Below, piece by piece: positions 28,718-40,822 of a DNA stretch of 64,000 bases. The translations under genes were made by a program, and so were the position numbers. Origin of the DNA: Sorex araneus (lineage: Eukaryota; Chordata; Mammalia; Eulipotyphla; Soricidae); contig NC_073307.1 of assembly GCF_027595985.1 (NCBI RefSeq), forward strand, positions 45,362,594-45,426,593, read 5' to 3'. Below the pieces are notes generated by a model. That model saw only the letters and a list, made by a program, of their open reading frames with translations, made no database searches and had not been told where the DNA came from. Position 1 is the stretch's first letter, and every line of letters begins with the position of its first letter.

Positions 28718-29140
28718 CAAAAGTGTCTTTTTTTTGCTCATATACCTTTTGCCATGCAAACACTTTTTAATTTGATATTGTTCCATTTACTATTTTTTTG
28801 GTCTTTCCCTCTGATGTCAAAACATTAAAGACAATTATGTGATCCATAGCCTGGAGAGTTTTGCAAAGTTTTTCTAGATTTTTTTAATGAATTTTGCATT
28901 TTCTAAAAGGTCTTCATGACTGTCGATTTCCTTATGCTATTTGTTGGAGGCTTTCTTGTTTCAACTTATGCAAGCTCCTTTATCAAAGATTAACTGTCCA
29001 TAGGTTAAGGGTTTACCTCTGGGCTCTCAATTCTGTTCCATTGATCTGAGAACTGAGGTTCATCCGCACAGTTTTGATTACTATAGCTTTGTAGTATAAT
29101 TTGAAATCAGGAAATAAAAGAAAATCTCATTTTTCTCTTT

Positions 29141-29784
<644 letters not shown>

Positions 29785-30493
29785 TTTGGAAAACTTTATC
29801 ATTCCAAACAAATTTTAGTAGAATTTGTTCTGAGTCCTTAAAGAATGTCAACAGTATTTTGATCGGGATTGCACTGGATTTGCATAATGATTTGGGAAGG
29901 ATAGTCATTTGGACAATGTTAATTATTCCAATCCATGAACATATAATATTTTTAATTTTTTAGTGTCCATTTCTAGTTATTTCAACAATGAGTCATATTT
30001 TCAGTATGTAAGTCTCTCAATCATTAGTTAAATTGATTCCTAGATATTTGGTTTTAGGTACATTATATTAAGTGGAGTTGTCTATAATTTTTTCTTTTAT
30101 AGTTAAATATTTTCATACAGAAATGAAAGATTTCTGTGTTTATTTGTAATATTTAACTTTACTCTATTATTTCTAGAAGTTTTTTAGATAGATTTTATAA
30201 TTCTCTATGTATATTATCATGTCATGTGTAAATATAGACAGTTTAACTTCTTTTGCAATTTGGTTGCCTTTGATTTCCTTTTCTTGCTAGATTTCTGTGG
30301 CAAGGACTTCAGAACTATATTGAATAATAGTTCTGAGAAAGTGAATATCTTTGCTTTGTACTTGATCTCAGTGGAAAGATTTCAGTTTGTTTACTACTGA
30401 GTATAATATCAGCTCTGGGTTTGCCTAAATGGCTGTTACTATTGCTGTAATGGCTGTATATCCTTCTTATTTCTATTTTTAAAAATTTTTTTA

Positions 30494-31478
30494 AAAAATC
30501 ATGAATGGAGAATTTCATGGGTATCCTTATAGGGATCTCATTGAATCTGTTTGGGGCGTGGTTGTGGGGAGAAAGGAACCCTCCTACACTGCTGGTGGGA
30601 ATGCCGAATGATTCAGCCCTTTTGGAAAACAATATGGTCTCTTCTCAAAAAATTAGAAATCAAGCTCTCTTTTGACCCAGCAATACCACTCCTGGGAATA
30701 TACCCAGAGAAGCAAAAAAGTATAGTCAAAATGACATCTGCACGTGTATGTTCATCGCAGCACAGTTTACAATAGCCAGAATCTGGAAAAAAACTGAATG
30801 CCTGAGAACAGATGACTGGCTAAAAAAACTTTGGTACATCTACACAATGGAATACTATGCAGCTGTTAGAAAGCATGAAGTCATGAAATTTGAATATAAG
30901 TGGATCAGCATGGAAAGTATCATGTTGAGTGAAATGAGTCAAAAAGAAAGAGAGAGACACAGAAAGATTGCTCTCATATGTGGAATATAAAGTAGCAGAG
31001 AGGTGCGAGCTAGCAATGATGCAACCTCTGGCAGAAAGCCCTCTGGACTTAGTCACTAAAATACTAAAATACAGAAATCTAGAACCTCAAGGCTGCTACT
31101 GTGGCCACACGACCTCATATCTCTTCATTCTCAGCAATGGAAAACAAATTATCTAATGCTTCCTTTCCAGCAGGTCCGACTCTGCGGGGGGGAAACTCCA
31201 AACAATAATAGTGAGTTTTTGTGTTTGTATGTAATCAAAGTAAAGAGAAAGTAAAGTGAAATTTATCAATTACACAGACGGGGTGGAGAGCTGGGGGCGG
31301 GGGGGGGCAAGAGGGGGAGGTTTAACGTGGTTTTTGGTGGTGGAATGGTGGTGGAATTCATGCAATGGTGAAGGGATGGGTGTTCGAGCATTATGTAACT
31401 GAGACTTAAGCCTGAAAGCTTTGTAACTTTCCACATGGTGATTCAATTAAAAAAAAAATTTTAAAAATCATGAATGGA
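30494..31478 (+). mobile_element. L1 3' end with ORF2 C-terminus, short 5' inversion and TSD
   Basis: Direct repeats aaaaatcatgaatgga at 30494-30509 and 31463-31478 bound the insertion. From about 30556 the plus strand encodes the ORF2 C-terminal region: GRGCGEKGTLLHCWWEC, then DPAIPLLGIYPE, then (new frame) TIARIWKKTE, YTMEYYAAVRKHEV and a final LICGI. The first 42 nt (30510-30551) are instead in inverse orientation and read FNEIPIRIPMKF on the minus strand, a block that lies further upstream in ORF2. That arrangement is the signature of twin priming. The 3'UTR includes G-rich tracts near 31290. Confidence 0.87.
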
Positions 31479-31924
31479 TGTTGGATATAATCAAAAACTT
31501 TCCCTGCAATAATTAACATGATCATAAGATTTTTATCTATTCTTTTGTTGATAAGATGAATTACATTGATTATATATACTGAATCATCCTGTATCATCCT
31601 GTATGCTTGGGAAGAAAGCCACCTGGTTATGACATGTAATCCTTCTGCTATATTGCTGGATTTTGTTTGTTAAGACTTTGTGGAGGATCTTTGCATCATT
31701 GTTCACCAGAGACAATGGTCTGTAATTTTCTTTTCTATGATATTCCTGTTTACTTTTGGTATTAGTGTAATGTTGGATTTTTAGAAGCTGTTAGGAAGGG
31801 TTTCTGTTTCTTTGTTAGTTTAGGATTTATGAATATGGGCACTAAATTATCTTTGATATTCTGACAGAATTCACTAATGAATCTATCTGGACCAGGATTT
31901 TTATTCTTGCAGTTTTAATTTTGT

Positions 31925-32100
31925 TATTCAGAGAGCCCAGCAAGCTACTGAGAGTATCCCGCCTGCACAGCAGAGCCTGGCAAGCTACCCGTGGCATATT
32001 CAATATGCCAAAAACAGTAACAAGTCTCACAATGGAGACATTACTGGTGCCTGCTCAAGCAAATTGATGAACAACAGGATGACAATGTTACAGTGCTACT
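31925..32100 (+). mobile_element. SINE-B, head missing
   Basis: Body and RTE-like tail present: agagcccagcaagctactga, catattcaatatgcc, ggagacattactggtgcc, then gatgacaatgttacagtgct. Confidence 0.9.
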
Positions 32101-32234
32101 TGTAATTGGTTATTTCAGCCTTTCTGTTTCCTCCTGATTCAATCTTGGGAGGTTATACAACTCTAATAATCCATCTATTAAATTTAGGTTATCTAGCTTA
32201 GTGCCATAGATTTGTTATATCACTTGTAATCACT

Positions 32235-32760
32235 TGTCATCTTGTTATTCATTGATTTGCTCGAGCAGGGGCCAGTAACGTCTCTATTCATCCCTGTCAC
32301 GTGCTAGTGTAGCGCCATGGCGTCTGCTCGCTCCAGGGACATGAAGAGCACCAAACTGCTCATTCAGGGTCTTAATGAAGAAATCTGACCATCTCGTAGG
32401 TGGGCGACCAGGTGTTCTTTTGACATCCAGTGGAATCCAGTAGGTAATGGTTCTAGTTCAGCAGTCGTCTCTAAATCGTATAACATGTCCAGCCTTGGCA
32501 AATGAGACAGTTTCTGATCCTCGATCGTTGCCGGAGGTCAGAACTCTGGATTCCTTCTCTCACTAGAGGCGTGATACTCAAGCACAGCTTTTTTGACTCC
32601 TCTTTGGGTGACCCAAATAGCATTCTCATCCTGTTATTGTAGGGCCCAGATCTCTGAGGTGTATATTAGTGCAGGAAGAACGGTGGAGTCAAGAAGATGT
32701 ACCCGGAGCCGGACACATCATAAAACACTTCCTACCCATTTTCCATAATTACCAAACCAT
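32235..32760 (-). mobile_element. RTE-clade LINE 3' end (reverse transcriptase ORF C-terminus)
   Basis: On the minus strand, 32500 to 32270 reads AKAGHVIRFRDDC, then [40 protein letters not shown] and ATLARDRDE, with a few stops (the W of DEWRRYW is TAG). AGHV...[10 protein letters not shown]...ARDRxEW is the typical C-terminal tail of RTE-type LINE polyproteins, and the GRPPTRW form is closer to C. elegans RTE-1 than to the BovB I remember. The last 60 bp (gagacgttactgg, gctcgagcaaat) are the same tail as SINE-B. Sequence beyond 32640 is less certain. Confidence 0.8.
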
Positions 32761-32799
32761 ATTTGATGGGGTTCAAATATGGTTATGAGTTATATGGTT

Positions 32800-33120
32800 C
32801 ACAGCCTCATCGTGGCGGGGGGTGGGTGGCAACAGTGCTGACCTGCGAAGAGTGAACCAACAGGTGCTACAGTTCGTTACAACATGCCAGTCAACCAAAA
32901 GCTTGCATTCGGTAGACTGGGTGCACCTGTAAGGGTGATTAGAGGCCGCCCTAAAAGCCTCTGTCTCTCTCAAAGAGCCTGGCAAGCTACTGAGAGTATC
33001 CTGCCTGCCCGGCAGAGTCTGCCAAGCTACCCATGGCATATTCCATATGCCAAAACCAGCAACAATAATGAGCCTCATTCCCCTGACCCTGAAAGAGCCC
33101 CCAATATGGCAGCATTAAGA
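32800..33120 (+). mobile_element. SINE-C fragment, plus orientation, 5' and middle parts
   Basis: The block at 32960-33110 matches the SINE-C copies elsewhere (agagcctggcaagctactga, cctgaccctgaaagagcccc). The part before it (32800-32960) is unique in this window and may be the family's 5' region. Confidence 0.65.
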
Positions 33121-33240
33121 AGAATATTTATTATATACATATATAAATGCATATATATTCACACACATAGATAATATAAAAATATTATATAGTTATATGA
33201 TACAGTTAACTATATATAATATATAGTTATACCATATAGC
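33121..33240. repeat. AT-rich simple sequence
   Basis: Imperfect tata/atataatatatag repeats inside the old L1. Confidence 0.7.
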
Positions 33241-34905
33241 AATATCTCATGATTCTTTGTATTTCTAACATGTTTGTTGTAGTATTTTACCTTTCATCTC
33301 TGATTTGATTAATTTTAGGTTTCTTTCTTGTTTTATTCATGAGTGTATATAAGGTTTGGAAATTTGTTAACTCTGAAAATATCAGCTGTTGGTTCCATTG
33401 ATCTTTTGTATTATTTTCTTGTTTTCAGTGTCATTTATCTATGCTCTTATTTTTGTAGTTTCCTGACTCAAACTTACACTAATGTTCATTTGTTGTTTAT
33501 TTCTAGTTTTTTGAGATGTGAAGATTAGGTTGTTGATTTGAGTTTTGCCTTCTTTCCTGATGTGAGACTGTATTGCAATGAACATCTTCCTTAATGCTGT
33601 TCTTACTGTGTCCCATAGCTTCTGTCTTCATTTTAATTTGTTTCATGAAATCTTTTGTTCTTTGATTTCCTCTTTGATCAATTTATCATCTAACAGTATG
33701 AGTCTCCAAATGTTTGAGCTTTACCTAAATTTATTATTAATTTCTACCTTCTCAGCACTGTGATTTGAAAAGATGCTTGATATGATTTCTCTTTTTGTAG
33801 CTTTATGTGTACTTGTATTATGTTTCAACATGTGATCTATCCTGGGAGATGTTTCAAGTGCACTGGAGAATAGTGTGTTTTACCAAATTGGAGGTCCTTG
33901 TACATGTCTATTAGTCACAGTTTTTTTGATTCTTCTTTTAGTGCTCTTGTTGTTTTTTATGAATGTTCTGCCTGATTGATCTGTGAAATGGTGAAAGTGG
34001 AGTACTAAACTCTCTCACTACTATTTTGTTGCCATCAGTGTATCTCCAATGCTTTATAAACTTTTCAGTCCTTTCATTCAGAGTATGTATGTTGGTGAAT
34101 ATTAAGTTCTCTTGCTCTGTTTATAACAAGTATGGAAAATTCATTCATACCGATGATTATTTTCTTTGGCTTGGACGCTATTTGGTCTGATAAAAGTATA
34201 GTTTGCCATACTGTTTGTTCTTTAAATTAGACTATGTGAATTTTTTTTCATCATATGATTTTGAGTTTGTGCTTATTGTGACAGATTCCTGAAGAATAAA
34301 GAGTTAGATTCTACTTTCTGATCCATCTTGCTACTCTGTTCTTTTTTATATGAGAGTTCAATTCATTGACATTGAAAGAAATGATTAATGTGTGAGAATT
34401 TGTTGCCATGATTCTATGAAGAGTTTAGTTGCTTGTGTTGTTTGATATTTATTTTTTATGTAAGTTCATTTAATATCTTCAGCAGAGCTCATTTTGATGT
34501 TATAAGTTTCATCAGCTGCCATTTGTCTGAGAATGTTTTGATCTCTTCAACTCTAAATGATAACATGCTGGGCAGAGGATTCTTGATTGGAGGCTCTTTA
34601 ATTCAATACTTCGAATGTGTCATTCATTCTCTTCTTGCCTGTCATTTTGTTTAAGAAATATGAAGTCAATTTAATGTTTTTTTCCTTATTTTGTGAGTTT
34701 TTTCTTTTTTCTACTTTAAGGATTCTATCTCTGTTCTTGCCATTTTGATTTATTACAATGTCTATTGGTGTTGTTTTGTTTGGGTTTATTCTGATAGTAT
34801 TCTTTTGGTATTTTGGATCAGTGATCCTATCTCCCTCTTCAGGTTAGGGAAGTTATCACTTATTATTTTTCACCTAGTCATTGCTTTTCTTTTTTCTTCT
34901 TCTAT

Positions 34906-35632
34906 AATTCCTGTCATTCTCATGAGTCAGAAGGAAAGGGATGGGCATAGAATGACTACACTCATTTGTGGAATAAAATAACATAGTATGAGACTAACGC
35001 CCAAGAACAGTGGAGACAAGGGCCGGAGGATTGGTCCATGATTGGAAGCTTGCCTAAAATGCTGGGGGAGAAGGCAGTTAGGATAGACAAAGGACCACTA
35101 AGTCAATGATGGTTGGAGGGATCTCTCGGGATGGGAGATGTGTGCTAAAAGTAGACAAAGGACCAAACATGAAGGCCTCTCAATATCTGTGTTGCAAATC
35201 ATAATGCCCCAAAGTAGAGAGAGTAAGAAGGAAAATGCCTGTAATAGAGGCAGAGGGTGGGGCAGGGTAGGAGTGGCAGGAGGGATACTGGAGACATTTT
35301 TTGGTGGTGGGAAATGTACACTGGTGAAATATGGGTGTCAGAACATTGTATGACTGAAAATCATAAAAGCTTTGTAACTGTATCTTACAGTGATTCAATA
35401 AAAAATCAAAAATAAAATCTTAACATTAAAAAATTCCTATCAGGGGGCCGGAGTGATAGCACAGCGGGTAGGGCGTTTGCCTTGCACTCGGCTGACCCGG
35501 GTTCGATCCCCGGCATCCCATATGGTCCCCCAATCACCGCCAGGAGTCATTCCTGAGTGCAAAGCCAGGAGTAACCCCTGAGCATCGCTGGGTGTGACCC
35601 AAAAAGCAAAAAAAAAAATTCCTATCATTCTG
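34906..35632 (+). mobile_element. L1 3'UTR insertion whose right TSD was split by a SINE-A
   Basis: L1 3' sequence runs from about 34921 (aaggaaagggatgggcatag) to the A-rich tail at about 35427. The left TSD is aattcctgtcattct at 34906-34920. The right copy, aattcctatcattct, is found only after the SINE at 35618-35632, because the SINE landed inside it. Confidence 0.82.
35428..35626 (+). mobile_element. SINE-A, full length with TSD
   Basis: Body 35443-35612: gccggagtgatagcacagcg, B box gggttcgatccc, poly(A). TSD aaaaattcctatca on both sides. Near consensus, so young. Confidence 0.93.
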
Positions 35633-35727
35633 AAGTCTTTTACCTGGTATTACTGATGTATCTTATGTTCTCTTTTTATTTTTCTCATTCTCTCATCTTA
35701 TTTTCATCTTCAATTTCAGCATTGGGC

Positions 35728-35850
35728 TAGAGAGACAGTACAGTGGTTTAGGCACTTGTCGTGCATGTGGTTGACCCTGGTTGAGTCCCCAACACTACAT
35801 AAAGTCCCCTGAGTTTTAATGCAAGTGGCCAAAAAAAAATTAAAAAAGCA
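35728..35850 (+). mobile_element. SINE-A, old and truncated
   Basis: gggctagagagacagtacag, then gttgaccctggttgagtccc and an A-rich end. Confidence 0.75.
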
Positions 35851-37079
35851 ATTTTCAGTTTCAGTTTCATCTATTTTGCTGCTAACTCTTGCTCCTTTGT
35901 TTCTATTTAAATGCATTGTTCACCGTTGGTGTCAGGCTCTCTTCAAATTCTCTGACTTCAAATTCTCAAATGTCTTCTTCAGATCTTTAAACATTGGTCT
36001 GGTTGTTGTTCTGAAGTTTTCTTTAGCACATTAGATAGATCTGATGCTATTGTGGAGAAACTTTCTGGAACTTTTCCCATCTTGTTGACACAGTTAAGTA
36101 CTATCATATTTATTATTTTGGTGCTCTTTGTCTGAAGGGTGTGCTTTCTGCTGCTGGTTCCTCCTAATCGTCTCTCATCAAAGGTGTGGCTTGACTTGTT
36201 CCCTTGGATCTCCACACAGGAGGTAACCATTCTGGAGGGCGTTCACTGCCCTAACCTTCATGATCTGTGGGGAATCTGTCTGGGTCTCTCAGGGCTCAGA
36301 GATGGGTGTGCCGAGGTTGGGTTCACTCACTCACTGAGCTCCTTCTCCATCCTGGATCTGTGGCAGTGCAATTTAAAAAAAATTTGTTTTTAGTAGCAGC
36401 TCTTCCTGTTCATAATCATCTAAATAAAACTGAAAGGAAACATTTGTTTGAGGATTGAAAGTACTTGGTGAACACACTCATATTGCCTAAGAAGAAATCC
36501 ACTGATGTTGGCGGAAGGGGTTGGAATACAAGAAACACCCAAGAGACTGCACCAGCCTCAGTCTGGGTGTAGCTCCAAATATTATATTTGTAAGCACTTA
36601 AAAAAATAAACAATCCTTACTAAACAGGCAAAACTAAGTGTTTTCAAACTTCAAGGCACTGAGGTAGTGATAAAAATAATCAATTTGCCATTCAGAAGGA
36701 AAATACTACCTTTTTACATTGTAACAATTTTATTTTCCTTATTTTGAAAATAAGCATGAATATCATGATGAACTCTACCAAATTAAGCCTGTGTAATATC
36801 AGTCATGTTTTAGCTGATGGCTAATAGTGACTAAGAAGAATAATATAATAAGGAGGTGGGGCCAAAATGACCAAATCAGAGAACCTGTTTTCCTCCTCTA
36901 GTAATCACAGAAAATCTATACCAAAATTTTCTTTATACAGAAATTGACCTCAAAACTGAAAGAACAGAGTTTCTCCAAGACAGAAATATAGAATCCAGGT
37001 AAAAGATAGATAGGAAACATCCTCTCCACAAAAAAAGTCCCAACACAGAACTACATTGTAGCTGCAATCAGGAATCGGT

Positions 37080-37326
37080 ACACTGTAGCACTGTCATCCT
37101 GTTGTTCATCAATTTGCTGGAGTGGGGAACCAGTAACGTCTCCATTGTGAGACTTGTTACTGTTTTTGGCATATCGAATACGCCACAAGTAGCTTGCCAG
37201 GCTCTGCTGTGCGGGCGGGATACTCTCCATAGCTTGCTGGGCTCTCTGAGAGGGACGGAGAAATTGAACCCGGGTCACTCGTGTGCAAGGCAAATGCTCT
37301 ACCTGCTGTGCTATCGCTTTAGCGAG
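37080..37326 (-). mobile_element. SINE-B, full length
   Basis: Tail cactgtagcactgtcatcct, then gtaacgtctccattgtgag, body, and head tgctatcgctttagc. Confidence 0.92.
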
Positions 37327-37810
37327 GAACAGGTACAGGACTTTATTCTGGGGGGCAAAAGGGGTCTGTTGTGCTAACCACCTGGTAGCCTAATGATATA
37401 ATCTCATATTTATAGCACTGGAATGGGACATGAGAAATGACAAAACTTAAGGTTTGAAAGAGTTGCCAGCAGGCACTATTTTGGTGGCCTCTCAACCTCG
37501 TGGAGAGCAGTATTGGTGGGTGCCATTTTGGAGCAGTCTCCAAACATTAACAGACCCACAGGGCAAATACCTGAGGAGAGTTCCACCCACTTCTAACAAA
37601 TAGCTGAAATAGCTGAGGGTGGGGAGAAAACTATTAAGTGTTCTTATTACTGCTGCAAAAATTGCCTGCCTGCTACCAGTCCCTGTTTGACTGCTAGCAA
37701 ACTCCTCACCCTAAGAGGTGTCAATGTCTTGAAATATAATACCTTACAAGTGTCCCCCACTGCCTCTGCTGCCCTTCTTAGCCCACTTCTTAGCCCACTG
37801 TTAAGACTCC

Positions 37811-37812
<2 letters not shown>

Positions 37813-37862
<50 letters not shown>
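37813..37862 (+). repeat. (GT)n microsatellite
   Basis: About 22 GT units, then gcgcgc. An alternating purine-pyrimidine tract. Confidence 0.97.
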
Positions 37863-38192
37863 TAGCCCCTGTGTGCTGTGTCATCAGCCGTAACTGAAAC
37901 TTTTCAGGCCCCAAATCCTCCTTTCTAGCTGCATAGTTATAACTCATTAAAACACAGAATAATGAAAAAATTCAAGCCTCTTCTACCCATCTACAGGCTT
38001 GGACTGCCCTGCCCCCAACTATTCCAGCTCAGTAGAAGCTGCCAGTGAGTATTCAAACCCTCAGCCTCTTCTTTAGCTCCATAGTTATCACCCACATAAC
38101 ACAGAAAAAAAATTTTTTTTTACAAAGTAACAGTTTCTGAGGCACAAGATGACAGAAGTCCAGGGGTGTCCTAAAGTCCATCAAAAACACCA

Positions 38193-38362
38193 TAGGGGCC
38201 TGAGAGATAGTAAAGTGGGTAACACATCTTGCCTTGAAAGCACCCAAACCAGGTTTGATCCCCAACATCTCATATAGTCCCCTGAGTCAGCCAGGAGTGA
38301 TTCCTCAGTGCAGAGTCAAGAGTAACCCAGGAGCATCACAGGGTGTGCTCCACTCAAAAAAA
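38193..38362 (+). mobile_element. SINE-A, moderately divergent
   Basis: ggggcctgagagatagtaaa head, ggtttgatcccc B box, aaaaaaag tail. Confidence 0.88.
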
Positions 38363-39420
38363 GAGCTTTGACATCAGAGAGAAGGGTCGCAGAGCAATAA
38401 TCTTTATGGTGACAGAGGAAATGAAGGAAGAACTGGAAGAGAAATTCAATCAATTCAAGAAAAATGGATTTAAAATATTAAAGAATATATTTAAATGGAA
38501 TTAAGAGATAAAGAACACAGTAAAAGTCACAGCAACAGAATTCGGAATGTCATAGAATGCATCTTGAAGACAAAATACAATCTAATATCACATAAGAAGA
38601 CACAATAAAAAAAGCCTTTAAAAATGGAAGTGAATGTAAAGTATTTATAGCTAGAGAGAGATAAAAACATCTGTATCATAGGAACACCTAAAGGAGAGAA
38701 AAATTACAAAGGGTAAGAAAGGCTAGTAGAAATGATAGCTAAAAATCCACTAGTCATTGGTTAGAGATCGGAAACTCGAGTATTATGAATTTTAGTATAT
38801 AGAAAACATATCAAGAATCTTATTATATCATAATGCCATGAGTATTGAAGTTAACTATAAAAAGAAGTTGGGGAAAATTTCAATCCCTGGAAGCTGAGCA
38901 AAACACTAGTAGATAACAACTGGATAAAAGAAGAAATAAAAATGAAACAAAAATATTCTTTGAAACTCATGAGAATGAAGAAGCATACTATCAGAAACTA
39001 TGAGACACAGTAAAAGCTGTACTAAGGTGGATATTCATAGCAAGATAGGCCTACAGTTAAAAAGAATAAAACGCTCAATAAACAACCCAAACACATCTGT
39101 TGAATACTGAAAGAGGAACAACAAATGAATACCCATGCCAGTAGAAGGAAGAAAATTATAAGAACTAAAGTAGAAATCAAAAAAGCAATACAAAGAAAGA
39201 GTCAATGAATCCAGGTACATTCTTGAAAAGTATGAACAAGATAGAAAAACCTTTGGCTAGCAAAATTCATGAGGAAAAAAGAAAAAATGCCAAAATAAAT
39301 GAAAGCAGAAATGAAAGAGAAGAAACTGCCATGACCCCTCAGATATTCAAGATATAAGCAGTTACCATGAACAACTTTATGCTCTTAAACTGGAGAAGCT
39401 GTAAGAAGTGGACAGATTCT

Positions 39421-39545
39421 TTTTTTTTAATTTTTAAAATTTTATTGAATCACTGTGAGATAGTTACAAGCTTTCATCTTTGGGTTACAATCTCAAAATT
39501 ATCAAACACCCATCCCTCCACCAGTGCACATTCCCCACCACCAAG
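39421..39545 (-). mobile_element. L1 3'UTR end, 5'-truncated
   Basis: Antisense A-tail then ttattgaatcactgtgagat, acacccatccctccaccagt. Near-matching flanks aagtggacagattctt and aagtggacatattctt look like a TSD. Confidence 0.88.
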
Positions 39546-40210
39546 TGGACATATTCTTAAAGTTACATATTTCCCAGAGCTGAGAGAGGAGGATATAGAA
39601 AACCAAAACAGGCAAGCAAGAAAATAAGCATGTTAGTGAGTAACATTACAGCAATCATAATGTGAAGGTAGACATCTTTGGGCATCATAATGGCAAATCA
39701 TAAAATAAAGTACAATTTTTCAAATGCAGTCTGTTTTGGTCACTTGATTATTTCATAGTAGTAGCAAATAGCAAATAGACTAAGACAAGAAAATCTACTA
39801 CATTTGGTTCTAAATGAAGTCGTAGGCTATAGCTCTTTTACAAAGTGAAAGAGAGTTTAAAAGATAAGTCATCTATTTTGGAAAGAAAATAAGACAATGT
39901 AGTTAGAAATAAACACTCATATTTTGGTTTAAACATATATTTTACAAAACAAAGGAGCAGCTGTGGTTTCCATAAGAGAATCATTGAGATTGCATTAAAT
40001 GGAATATTTAAAGCTGTAAAGTTGAAGTGGGAATTTAGACCAATTATCATTGCCTTTAATAATTTTGCTAGTATTTCCTAGCAAGCAGGAAAATCTCTAA
40101 AGTATATGATTGTGTTTATATTTATGTTTAGATTTGAAAAAAAAAGAAAATAAGCAATAAAATTAAAATAGTATTAAGAATTTCTTCAGGAACAAAAGCC
40201 CTTGATCAAA

Positions 40211-40388
40211 TGTTTTTTTTTTTGGGGGGAGTGGGTCACACCCAGCGATGCTCAGGGGTTACTCCTGGCTTTGCACTCAGGAATTACTCCTGGCGGTGCT
40301 CGGGGGACCATATGGGATGCTGGGAATCGAGCCCTGGTTGGCTGCGTGCAAGGCAAATGCCTTACCCTCTGTGCTATTGCTCCAGCCC
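40211..40388 (-). mobile_element. SINE-A, full length
   Basis: T-run, gggtcacacccagcgatgct, head ctattgctccagccc. tcaaatg repeats on both sides. Confidence 0.92.
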
Positions 40389-40631
40389 TCAAATGGGTTT
40401 TAATCTTCAAAGAAGACTCACTACCTTTACTTTATAAGTTCTTTCAGACTATTGAGGAAATAGGAATACATCCTAACAGCTTTTATGATGCCAACACCAC
40501 ACTAATATCCAAAGAATATAGAGATACTACTAAAAGGGAAATTTCATGCCAGGTTTCCTAATGAGCACCAATGCGAAAATCTTTAATAAAGTCTTAGCAA
40601 AGAGAATCCAACAACATATCAAAAAGATCAT

Positions 40632-40822
40632 TTGAAGCCAGAGCATAAGTACAGCAGACAGGGTATTTGCCTTGCACACAGCTGACCTGTGTTTGATTCC
40701 CTGTACTCCATATGTTTCCTTGACCTGGATTCAATTCCCAGTAACCCATATGTACAAAGCCAGGAGTAAACCCTGAGCACTTCTAGGTGTGGCCCCTCAG
40801 CAAAAAAAAAAAAAAAAAACCA
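40632..40822 (+). mobile_element. SINE-A variant with an internal duplication
   Basis: Head agcataagtacagcagacag, two B-box/body-like parts (gtttgattccctgtactcca and ggattcaattcccagtaacc), poly(A). Confidence 0.75.

Larger units (their letters stand above)
26857..28735 (-). mobile_element. ORF-less mini-L1: 328-bp promoter-like monomers fused to an L1 3'UTR
   Basis: Read on the minus strand, this is a CpG-rich tandem array (28717 to about 27262) joined directly to an L1 3'UTR (about 27261 to 26895) and a 30-nt A tail. It is bounded by 16-bp direct repeats aaagtgtctttttttt at 26857-26872 and 28720-28735. The 3'UTR part matches other L1 3' ends here (for example 62588-63150): a GC palindrome, a C/T-rich stretch and the final attcaataaa-like tail region. 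No ORF1 or ORF2 sequence lies between array and 3'UTR. One TSD pair around the whole shows it inserted as a unit. It could be an internally deleted or spliced L1 RNA copy, or a member of a non-autonomous family. It lies in an old minus-strand L1. Confidence 0.85.

Noticed and set aside
27287-28770. Chain of 130-166-codon plus-strand ORFs with near-identical proteins
   Set aside because: They follow the 328-bp DNA repeat, change frame each unit (328 is not a multiple of 3) and are antisense to an L1 promoter-like array. Repetition of the DNA explains the repetition of the proteins.
30551-30990. Two overlapping ORFs as a novel gene
   Set aside because: They are the L1 ORF2 C-terminus split by a frameshift within a TSD-bounded insertion.
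36267-36458. Short ORFs near 36.3 kb as a gene
   Set aside because: Likely antisense 5' region of the old L1; no splice signals and no known domain.
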